From assembly GCA_965249895.1 (NCBI GenBank), contig CBDFNC010000005.1, forward strand, positions 1,674,001-1,738,000: DNA of 64,000 nucleotides, in the 5' to 3' direction. Within the stretch, counting starts at the first letter, position 1; every line of letters starts with the position of its first letter. The translations under genes were made by a program, and so were the position numbers. Shown one piece after another: positions 55,601 through 63,128 of this stretch. The notes beneath the pieces were generated by a model that saw only the letters and a list, made by a program, of their open reading frames with translations, did no database searches and was not told where the DNA came from. This DNA is from CBDFNC01 sp965249895. Lineage in GTDB: Bacteria; Pseudomonadota; Gammaproteobacteria; Enterobacterales; CBDFNC01.

Positions 55601-58600
55601 TAATCGTAGCGCGCTGGCCACACCAGGCTATCAGCACTTTCCCTCTGCCCACCAAGAATACTCTGCAGCTCGAAATACCTGCCGACGGACTCACCACTGA
55701 AGGACTAAGTTCTTGGTCAGCACCGCATATGTTACATACCGTGCTCGATGCCCTGCCTGACGCATTGTCCAATCATAACCTGCAGGATCTGCGCTGGATT
55801 GCGGATCCTCGGGGGGCGGATGATCCGCTGCCATTACACATTTTGCAACAAGGAAATCATCTTCAGGCTAGGGTAAAGGACCAAGTGCTATTTGAAGCAC
55901 GCATGGCAGTCACACGGGTCCCATCGAGTCTGAACACAGCGTTACCCGAAAGCCTGCCGGGCCCCTGGAGCCGCAGCGGTGTGATTTATCATTGGCACTG
56001 GCAACCAGTGTCGCCTCTCCCTGCTACAGCGAGCCACAAACCGGTACTTGCAATCGCAACCGCAGCGACACTGGCTGAATTGAACAAAAGCGACGACATA
56101 AAAACTCTGGATATAGAAAACGCTATCCAGCAGCCGGAACAGTTCCATTCTCGGCTAACGGGGGACGGCACGGTTTACCTGATTGTCGATGACGCACCAA
56201 ACACACAGCAAATACTGTTCACGCTACTCAATCAGCTGCTTCAATCCGCCCCGAGCGGAATGTCACTGAAGTTACTTGCAAAAAGTATCTTTACTGCCTG
56301 CCCGGGAGATACTGTCGAACATCTCCTCAATGCTTGGCTCATCGGCTACCTGAATGTTGCACGCCATGAATTTCCCCGCTTAAATATACAATTAATCGAC
56401 TGTGGTAAAGCCCTACCTTCGGATCTGGTTGACTCAGTGCCACAAACAGATGGCATAGATTCACCGCAACTGGCCTGGCGAGATCGAGGCTGGCACACTC
56501 CCATATTGAGGCCGGCCACGCTAACGGCTCCCCAACCACTGCCTGCCGGTCGACATATTCTCGTGGGAGGACTCAGTCCCCTCGGCCTGGCACTGGCTGC
56601 TTCATTGGCCGATGAGGGCGCGACCCACTTGGTATTCCTTACCCGTCGCCAACCAAATGATGATGAAAAACGACATATTGGCAGGTTACAGCAACGCGGC
56701 GTGCATATCGTCGTCGACAGCCATGCCGATGCCGCCGATGAACAGGCGTTTGCGAAAGCACTCGAACGTCTGGCGGCTCAGCCAGACGCCATTGCTATCA
56801 TTTATCACCTTGCCGGGACGTTACATGATGCTCCTATTGCTCAGCTTAGCTGGCAAAGCTTGGAGCAGGTAATGGCGCCAAAACTACAGGCAGCGCGACT
56901 GCTGAATAGTTGGCAGGATCGTCTGCAGCCAGCACAGACCATCTATTTTTCCTCGGCCGCCACTGTATTGGGCCCAGCAGGACAGGCAGCCCATGCAGCA
57001 ACCAATACGCAGCTAGAAGCGCTGGCACAACAGCGATGCGCCAATGGCCACGATACCCTGGCGGTTGCCTGGGGTTACTGGAAGATCACCCAAACAAAGG
57101 AAAGATCCGGACTGGCTCAGTATTTACAGTCTCAAGGTATGCTCGCGCTGGATACTGCCGATGCACTGGCGCTATTGCACGCAGCACGCAATGGTTCAGA
57201 TGCAGTATGCGCCATTATGCAACTTGACTGGGCTCGTCTCGCTGAACAAATGTCACTGGCTGCCGATAGATACTTGTTCGCCAGCTTAATGCCTTCACTA
57301 TCGGCAGGCGTTACGCCAGCTAACACGGAAAAATCTGACGATCAAGTACTGACGTTAACCGAGCAGGTAAGATCGATAATCGCCGAACTCCTCCGCTGTC
57401 CAGTAGCGAGTATCACCAATGACGCCAATTTGGTCAGTCTCGGGCTGGATTCGTTAATGTTCCTCGACCTGAGCCAGCGGCTGCAAAAAACACTAGGCAT
57501 AGCGCTAAATGCCGAATTGGCATTAAAGGCTACGACGCTCAGTACCTTTATTGCCGCATTGCAAGAGAGCATCAAGCATTCTCCTATACAGACGAGCGGC
57601 GATATTGCTAACGATGAAACCAACGCTGTGCCATCCGATATCAAACGCTATCTGAAAGACAAACTGTCGAGCCAACTGCGCTGCAGCCCAAGTGAATTTG
57701 ATGATGACAGCAACTTGGTACAACTGGGGTTGGACTCACTGATGTTCCTCGATTTAAATGAAGCCCTTAATCGGGATCTGGGTGTAAAACTTAATGCCGA
57801 AAGCGTATTCAGCATGGGTACCTTTAGCGAACTAACAGAAGCAGTTGCACAAAATATAACCACTACAACTAACCAGCCAACTAGCCAATCAATATTACGC
57901 CTCGCTATGGAAGAACTGGAACATTCACAAGGCGACTGGCTCACGGCAAACGGGGATATCTGTCCGCGAAATAAAACGGTCATAAGACTTCCTATGACGC
58001 CTTTACAGCGTATTCGATGGCAGGCTGGAAACGAAACGGCACGTCATCTCTACGTAGAATACGACAAGCCAGCAGATTTCCCCATCAACCGGTTTGAACA
58101 AGCATGGAATGCCCTGGTGGCGCGCCATCCAATGCTGCGTTCCACTGTGAGTAGCGATGGAGAAATCCACATTGCGGAGGAAACGTCTTGGTATGACATC
58201 ACCCAATTTGACTGGCGTAAACTGACCCCCAAACAGCAAATAGCCGAACAGCTGAAACTGCGTGAGCGAATGTCACACCATACTTTAGATCTCCAATCTT
58301 GGCCGCACTTTTCACTCTGTGTCAGCCAAGTTAATGATAAGCAAATACGCCTGCATTTGGATATTAATACCCTACTTGTGGACATCGAAAGTTTCCGGGT
58401 AGTGCTGCGCGAGCTTGATACTCATATTCAACAGCCAACCAAGATTTTCCAGCACCACAAATTTACACCACAGGATTATCAGCTGTCACTGCTGGCGCTG
58501 GCGCAAACGAATACCGCAATCAGGACGGCAGTCTCCCAACCACTGCCACCAGCTCCAGCCGTACCATTTATCGCAGCAACAATTGAAAATAAGCCAGTAC

Positions 58601-59301
58601 GTTTCAACATTTATCGTGAAGCCCTGCCTTGTGAACAATGGCTACGCCTAAAACATTACGCCGAAGAATTTGCCTTAAACGGTACCGATGTACTCCTGGC
58701 GGTCTATGGCCTGGCACTGCGTCAGTGGACTGATGAACAGGCATTTACCCTGCGGCTGGATTACACAGATCGTCAACCAATTCATGGGCAAGCCGTTGGT
58801 ATTGTTATGGATGCCACCACAGTGACGCCAATTGCGTTGCAACTTACTCTGTATGCGAACTTTATGGACCTCGCACGCTCATGCAAAGATAAACGTACCC
58901 AGCACTTGGCGACGCATCTGCCCGCTAACACATTGGAGGTAGAGTGGACTCAGACGCTACCTGTGGCCTTTACCAGTTTACTGGGAGTCCGTCAGGCCTA
59001 CGCTATTCCAGAAGTTTCCGACCCGCTACTCGGGATGCCCAATTATGAGTATGCATCACAGCCCATGACCCCACTGCATCTGCAGGCATTGGAGGAGGAG
59101 AGCGCCCTGTTATTCAATATTGATATCCATCAACATCGATTCCCGCAGCCCATGGGTGAAATATTATTGCTGACGATTAAGCAACTGCTCGAAACCCTGT
59201 CGGAACTCCCCGACGCCTGGCAGGTTCCATTAAACGAGCTGATGCCCAGCGATCCCCAAATCGTGGCACTGGCTAATGCGACCAGAGAGGTGGATTCATG
59301 A
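52663..59301 (+). CDS. PKS without acyltransferase: KS-MT-KR-ACP-ACP-degenerate Cy (HMWP1-like)
   Basis: Adds the polyketide linker. Of 2,212 residues, KS covers about 16-440 (Cys190, His326, His366) and a C-methyltransferase has its SAM loop ILEIGGGTGG at 810. KR has its NADPH loop near 1297; the usual Tyr position is His1444. Two ACPs have near-identical GLDSLMFLDL (Ser1597, Ser1692). The last 430 residues resemble a Cy domain, but the DxxxxD motif reads N1902-x4-D1907 and several other motifs are lost. No AT (no GHSxG) lies between KS and MT: only a short linker ending in PVSPFDGERCW, like the usual post-AT linker. HMWP1 has KS-AT-MT-KR-ACP, so the AT seems to have been lost. A second ATG at 52669 has better AAGAG spacing. 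Overlaps the reductase gene by ATGA. Confidence 0.88.
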   Translation: MQMTGINTEQFQQLYGDTLPIAIIGAGCRFPRADNIFEFWRRLADGEELIDHFDHDELQAAGVSPDALKRKNFVPAAAVLDNTENFEWSFFGYSRQEAESIDPQQRFFLMCAWEALEMAGYQAGKRDARIGVIGASRISSYLLAEPEDAQNITSAEVFQKLMGNDKDYLATRVAYKLGLTGPAFTVQTACSSSLVATHLACEMIASGDADMMLAGGVSISFPQQAGYYYREGMIFSPDGRCRPFDAQANGTLVGNGAGVVLLKRLDRALEDGDAILSVIRGTAINNDGNMKAGYTAPSVEGQRNVITDALAIADVSPTTIDLVEAHGTATPLGDPIEVSALTQAWAPFSPQRQQTALGSLKSNLGHLDTTAGVAGLLKASLAIWQQQIPPSLNFNTPNPAIDFDSSPFYVPQTLLPWPKSDTPKRAGVSSFGIGGTNSHAIIEAAPPRSDIANSNQPLPLLLSSRSLQGLHQLALRHAARLSEREAGFNAHAYAATSFHHRSLFSHRLLLQADDVEGWINRLLDFAEQSGATEFTTVKCAADINAWFFRSHDINDSEFNALIEACGRTDPQWEKYIPAPAVRILMPVSPFDGERCWRNQEHSKQTPSVIVTDSDLLQGWQALCGAGHKSAQDQAITLDLSGLDVEEACIDALHQHYVSQMLLQTGVFADSSTFVSVDQLMALAGIPKRHTDLIQRLLRDLAASGALQVQRSGDTLRYGTLQQSLIDVESWLTRMDDAGYRNLASLISRTGPQLIAMLRGDIDPVSVVFPAAATDDVEHMYQEQPWSVYFNRIAAASVSALAKSLTRPLRILEIGGGTGGTSRDVLHALPAGCCSRYTFTDLGPLFLQRAKEKFTGFEFIEFAQFDMEKPAQQQLPEQEYDLIIAANVLHNAHDLRHMLKNISSLLAPGGSLLMREITAPKKLFDFVFGPLVPPIADTALRHGELFASQQVWQEALQDVGFMQTDAFPAAGLDTAALGEQIIVARWPHQAISTFPLPTKNTLQLEIPADGLTTEGLSSWSAPHMLHTVLDALPDALSNHNLQDLRWIADPRGADDPLPLHILQQGNHLQARVKDQVLFEARMAVTRVPSSLNTALPESLPGPWSRSGVIYHWHWQPVSPLPATASHKPVLAIATAATLAELNKSDDIKTLDIENAIQQPEQFHSRLTGDGTVYLIVDDAPNTQQILFTLLNQLLQSAPSGMSLKLLAKSIFTACPGDTVEHLLNAWLIGYLNVARHEFPRLNIQLIDCGKALPSDLVDSVPQTDGIDSPQLAWRDRGWHTPILRPATLTAPQPLPAGRHILVGGLSPLGLALAASLADEGATHLVFLTRRQPNDDEKRHIGRLQQRGVHIVVDSHADAADEQAFAKALERLAAQPDAIAIIYHLAGTLHDAPIAQLSWQSLEQVMAPKLQAARLLNSWQDRLQPAQTIYFSSAATVLGPAGQAAHAATNTQLEALAQQRCANGHDTLAVAWGYWKITQTKERSGLAQYLQSQGMLALDTADALALLHAARNGSDAVCAIMQLDWARLAEQMSLAADRYLFASLMPSLSAGVTPANTEKSDDQVLTLTEQVRSIIAELLRCPVASITNDANLVSLGLDSLMFLDLSQRLQKTLGIALNAELALKATTLSTFIAALQESIKHSPIQTSGDIANDETNAVPSDIKRYLKDKLSSQLRCSPSEFDDDSNLVQLGLDSLMFLDLNEALNRDLGVKLNAESVFSMGTFSELTEAVAQNITTTTNQPTSQSILRLAMEELEHSQGDWLTANGDICPRNKTVIRLPMTPLQRIRWQAGNETARHLYVEYDKPADFPINRFEQAWNALVARHPMLRSTVSSDGEIHIAEETSWYDITQFDWRKLTPKQQIAEQLKLRERMSHHTLDLQSWPHFSLCVSQVNDKQIRLHLDINTLLVDIESFRVVLRELDTHIQQPTKIFQHHKFTPQDYQLSLLALAQTNTAIRTAVSQPLPPAPAVPFIAATIENKPVRFNIYREALPCEQWLRLKHYAEEFALNGTDVLLAVYGLALRQWTDEQAFTLRLDYTDRQPIHGQAVGIVMDATTVTPIALQLTLYANFMDLARSCKDKRTQHLATHLPANTLEVEWTQTLPVAFTSLLGVRQAYAIPEVSDPLLGMPNYEYASQPMTPLHLQALEEESALLFNIDIHQHRFPQPMGEILLLTIKQLLETLSELPDAWQVPLNELMPSDPQIVALANATREVDS

Positions 59302-60443
59302 AACCTATATATAACGTAGCCGTGTGCGGAACACGCTTTGGCGAACACTATCTCGCCGCATTGACCAGCGCAGCATCCAGTAATTTTCGCCTGGCTGCTA
59401 TTGTCGCCCAGGGAAGTGAGCGATCGCGACAACTGGCGGCGCAATTGAATGTACCTCTGTACACCGATGTTAATCGGCTACCGGATAGTATTGATATTGC
59501 CTGCGTGGTCATTCGCAGCCGTATTGTCGGTGGTGATGGCTCCACTCTGGCCGAACAACTCCTGCAGAGAGGTATTGCAGTGTTGCAGGAGCACCCGGTT
59601 CACCCGACCGATATTCGTCGTCTGCAGCGGCTTGCTAAGCAACATAATACCCGTTATCACGTCAATACTCTGTATGCCAACCTTCCGTCAGGAAGAACCT
59701 TTATTGATTACGTGCAGCAAAGCGCCTCTCGTCGGCCACCGGCCTTTATTGAAATCACCACCAGCTTGCAGCTGCTGTATTCCGCACTGGATATTGCCGG
59801 ACGCGCACTAGGAGTACTGTCTCCCTTTGCCTGCACACCACCACTGGCCATTGACACACTGCCAGCATCGTCGCAGCCCTGGCCATTTAGATCAATACAG
59901 GGCCTGATAGCAGGCATCCCTTTCAGCCTGAATTTGCAAACCACACTGGATCCTCGCGATCCCGATCACCATAGCCTAGTGATGCACCGAATAGCGATAG
60001 GAGGCCCAGAAGGCAATGTTTCACTTAGCAGCAGTTTTGGTCCAGTCGTATGGAGCCATGCCATTTACGCCCCCGAGTATCAGCGTAATAACAGCCAATC
60101 TTCATGGCTGCTATCTCCAGATCACCACCGGAAATCACGTTACAATCAACAACCTCTGGCACTCACCTTTGGACCGGGAAATGCGCCAAACCTGGTTGAA
60201 ACGACTCGACAGCACTTTCCTAACGCCATCCTCAATGAGCTCCACACACTTGTTGCTGCCGAGCCTTCCCGCTGGCAGCAACAAAACTACTGGGTTGAAC
60301 ATGGCGAAGCCTGGTTAGGGATCATGCGTGCAATCGGCTCCCCCCAATTGTGCCACTTTGAGGCGCCCCAAGCCCCCTACCCTGAACCAATCAGCTTTGC
60401 ACAACAATTATCTACTTATGAAAGCGAATATAATGAACAGTGA
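59298..60443 (+). CDS. Thiazolinyl imide reductase (YbtU/Irp3/PchG-like)
   Basis: Reduces a carrier-bound thiazoline ring to thiazolidine with NADPH. The 381-residue protein has an N-terminal Rossmann start (YNVAVCGTRFGEHYLAAL). RLPDSIDIACVVIRSRIVGGDG, split at 60-80, and VLQEHPVHPTDIRRL near 95-110 match the YbtU/PchG family, as does YHVNTLYANLPSGR. It overlaps the PKS stop by ATGA and the next gene by 11 bp, so the genes are coupled. The presence of this enzyme indicates that at least one ring of the product is a thiazolidine, as in yersiniabactin, pyochelin and micacocidin. Confidence 0.92.
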   Translation: MKPIYNVAVCGTRFGEHYLAALTSAASSNFRLAAIVAQGSERSRQLAAQLNVPLYTDVNRLPDSIDIACVVIRSRIVGGDGSTLAEQLLQRGIAVLQEHPVHPTDIRRLQRLAKQHNTRYHVNTLYANLPSGRTFIDYVQQSASRRPPAFIEITTSLQLLYSALDIAGRALGVLSPFACTPPLAIDTLPASSQPWPFRSIQGLIAGIPFSLNLQTTLDPRDPDHHSLVMHRIAIGGPEGNVSLSSSFGPVVWSHAIYAPEYQRNNSQSSWLLSPDHHRKSRYNQQPLALTFGPGNAPNLVETTRQHFPNAILNELHTLVAAEPSRWQQQNYWVEHGEAWLGIMRAIGSPQLCHFEAPQAPYPEPISFAQQLSTYESEYNEQ

Positions 60444-62856
60444 AACACTCTCTGAAAATCGTAAAGCGTATCAAGATTTAGCCGAACTACTCGATGAAGC
60501 TGGACTGGCCAAACATGCATTATTTCTTAACTGGGGTTATCTGGATAATTCCAGCCAAAGTCAGACGTCCCCTGGTCAGATGCAACGCAGACTGGTAACA
60601 GAACTAATAGGAATCACCCCCGTTAATGGACGCAGCGTAATTGATGTCGGTTGCGGCCGAGGGGGGGCGGCGGCAATGCTGCTTGAACACTGGCGCCCTC
60701 TCCGCGTCACTGGGGTAGATCTTAGTCCAGCCAATATTACCTTTTGCCGCCAAAACCACCGTCATCCTCGACTACGCTTTCAGATCGCCGATGCCTGCCG
60801 TTTGCCGCAGCCGGATAATAGCGCCGACCTCATTTTAAACCTCGAGTCGTCTGGAGCCTATGTGGACCTGCCCGGCTTTTTTGCGCATGTAATGCGCATT
60901 CTAAAGCCTGGCGGCGATTTTCTCTATGCCGACATATTTGCAAGTGAAACGGTAGCAAAGATCGATAAGGCGCTAAGTCAGCTCGGTTTTCAAAAAATAT
61001 CGGCTCGCAGTCTGCGTCAACCTGTATTATCCGCGCGCAGTTCAGTCGGTGACGGCGTCATCACCCGACTGGAACAGGCGCTGATAAGCCGCGGCAGTAA
61101 CGCCAACCCGACAGAGCTGCGCAACTACTTTGCCCTACCTGGTACTCCTATCTACCGGGCGTTGGAAAAAGGAGAGGCCGACTATCACTGTTTCCATTGG
61201 AGAAAACCCCTTACTCCTTCACTGACCCCCCACTCTTTACCCGCTTCGATGGTAACCGCACTAGGCCAACGGAGCCAACAACTAGAAAGGGTAATACAGA
61301 CCAATCCATCCGATGTTGCCGCGACGCTAACAAACGACGCCTGCTTTCCGCTATACAAGCCGCAGACTGACGCCGCTATAAATGTGTTCGCGCTTCCCTA
61401 TGCCGGTGGCGGCGCGTCAATATTTCGCGAATGGGGAAAAGGCATTGGCTGGCCTACCGACTGGACATTTAGTGCATTACAGCTACCTGCTCGTGAAAAT
61501 CGCATCGACGAAACCGGTCTCACCAATATGGCGGATCTGGTCGCCATATTGGCGAAGAGCATAGCACCCTATACCCATCGCCCGTGGGCGCTGCTGGCAT
61601 GTAGCCTGGGGTGTAAGATTGCCTTCGAGCTGGCTCGCCATTTCGAGGCGAAAAACGCCGCACCAAAACTGCTTTTTTTTATGGCTTGCCCAGCTCCTGG
61701 AATCCCCATTAACCATCACACCTCATCAGCGACTGATGCTGTATTCATCGAGGAGGTACGTAAGCTTGGCGGGACACCGCCAGAAGTACTGATGAACGCT
61801 GAGATGATGCAAGCAGTGGGAAAAGCGCTACGCGCCGACTGCGCACTGGCCGAAAGCTATCTGGCAGATCCCAGTGCCAGTACATCGGTGCCAATCGTGC
61901 TAATGGCAGCAGAGGACGATCACTTAGTGCCGCTAAATGATGCTATACGTTGGCAAGATCACTGCACCAATAAACTTGACTTTCGGGCCGTTAATGGCGG
62001 CCACTTTTTCATGCGCCAGCAGCGATCCATCATACAGCAGCAACTAGTACAGTCATTGCGTCAACGTTTGCCTATTAATAGTCCAGCCCATAAAAAACCT
62101 GCCTCGATCAACAGCAATAACTGGTTACCCTTCGCTAAAGAGCTTTCACACGAAGAAATCCCCGTGTTTTGTTTTCATCATGCAGGAGGCAATGCAGCCT
62201 TCTTCAGAGAATGGTTAGCACCCGCTCAACGCCTTGGTTTGCGACTTTGTCCCGTCGAGTTACCTGGCCGCGCCAGCCGCTTTCACCAACAGCCCTACAC
62301 TAATTGTTTCGAGCTGGTCACTGAGATAGCCGCTGCGATAAAACCGCTATGCAATCGACCGTTTGCACTTTTTGGTCATAGCCTCGGAGCCCTGATTGCA
62401 TTTGAAATCGCGCACCTTCTACCTCAGCGCAACCTAAGCGGACTGTTTATTTCTGGACGGCGCCCTCCTCATATGCCGACGCCGCAGCCGCATCGTCATA
62501 CCCTTTCCGATCAGGACCTGACTCAAGAACTATTGGGGTTAGCTGGTACCCCAGAAGAAGTGCTACAGCACCCTGAACTTATCGAGCTATTTCTACCGGC
62601 ATTGCGTGCAGATTTTACTGTTACAGAAACCTACCCCTGGCAACTAGCTGGACGCTACGACGCCAAATTAAGCTGTATATTACACACTTTTTGCGGCGAT
62701 ACTGATGCGGAGATATCCGGGGACATCATGGATCAATGGCTGCGCTATGGCAGTGGGAAGACAGCATCTTACACTTTCAGTGGCGGACACTTTTATCTTC
62801 AGCAGCATCGTGATGCATTGTTACGACGGATTTCAATTGCCTTAGATGGACATTAA
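60433..62856 (+). CDS. Methyltransferase fused to two type II thioesterases
   Basis: An unusual 807-residue fusion. Residues about 1-270 are a SAM methyltransferase (VIDVGCGRGGAAAML at 69-83, LRFQIADACRLPQPDNSADL, ILKPGGDFLYADIF). A candidate job is N-methylation of a reduced thiazolidine, which occurs in micacocidin. Residues about 320-545 are a type II thioesterase (LPYAGGGASIFREW, catalytic Ser391, GGHFFMRQQ); its nucleophile motif is ACSLG instead of GHSxG. Residues about 575-805 are a second thioesterase with normal GHSLG (Ser650) and GGHFYLQQH. Such enzymes usually clear wrongly loaded carrier proteins. The start was set at 60433, inside the reductase gene end; an in-frame ATG at 60418 is possible. 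Last gene of the rightward synthase operon. Confidence 0.85.
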   Translation: MNSETLSENRKAYQDLAELLDEAGLAKHALFLNWGYLDNSSQSQTSPGQMQRRLVTELIGITPVNGRSVIDVGCGRGGAAAMLLEHWRPLRVTGVDLSPANITFCRQNHRHPRLRFQIADACRLPQPDNSADLILNLESSGAYVDLPGFFAHVMRILKPGGDFLYADIFASETVAKIDKALSQLGFQKISARSLRQPVLSARSSVGDGVITRLEQALISRGSNANPTELRNYFALPGTPIYRALEKGEADYHCFHWRKPLTPSLTPHSLPASMVTALGQRSQQLERVIQTNPSDVAATLTNDACFPLYKPQTDAAINVFALPYAGGGASIFREWGKGIGWPTDWTFSALQLPARENRIDETGLTNMADLVAILAKSIAPYTHRPWALLACSLGCKIAFELARHFEAKNAAPKLLFFMACPAPGIPINHHTSSATDAVFIEEVRKLGGTPPEVLMNAEMMQAVGKALRADCALAESYLADPSASTSVPIVLMAAEDDHLVPLNDAIRWQDHCTNKLDFRAVNGGHFFMRQQRSIIQQQLVQSLRQRLPINSPAHKKPASINSNNWLPFAKELSHEEIPVFCFHHAGGNAAFFREWLAPAQRLGLRLCPVELPGRASRFHQQPYTNCFELVTEIAAAIKPLCNRPFALFGHSLGALIAFEIAHLLPQRNLSGLFISGRRPPHMPTPQPHRHTLSDQDLTQELLGLAGTPEEVLQHPELIELFLPALRADFTVTETYPWQLAGRYDAKLSCILHTFCGDTDAEISGDIMDQWLRYGSGKTASYTFSGGHFYLQQHRDALLRRISIALDGH

Positions 62857-63128
62857 TATGAGAGATACCCTGGGGAAGTACATTCATCCGACATTACATG
62901 GCACGTATCTTTGAATACACTCAATTTAAAACGCAGCCTATTCCATCTCATAATAGTAATTCACGGCATATGTCATCCGCTCAGCTTAACAGCAATTCGG
63001 CCACTCCGAAGTGCATCGCCGGGGTTGTGCCCGCCAAAACGCACAAAGTATGGGTGGCTAATTGTGATTATGTTGGTCAGGGAGAGAACAGGGGCATATA
63101 TAACTATGCCCCATCCATTTAGAAAGAT
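62857..63128. other. Right border of the siderophore island
   Basis: No convincing gene. A very short frame follows the thioesterase gene directly (ATG at about 62858, 18 codons) and may be debris. A hairpin lies near the end (listed separately). No tRNA, direct repeat or integrase was seen that would mark an attachment site. Confidence 0.45.
63091..63112. terminator. Hairpin between the synthase operon and the M23 peptidase gene
   Basis: GGGGCATA and TATGCCCC form an 8-bp stem with a six-base loop in the gap between the convergent genes. Neither side has a clear T-run, so it is a weak bidirectional terminator candidate. Confidence 0.5.

Noticed and set aside
62898..63122. Open frame of 74 codons after the thioesterase gene
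   Set aside because: No ribosome binding site, no recognisable family, and an overlapping frame of similar length in another phase; likely chance.
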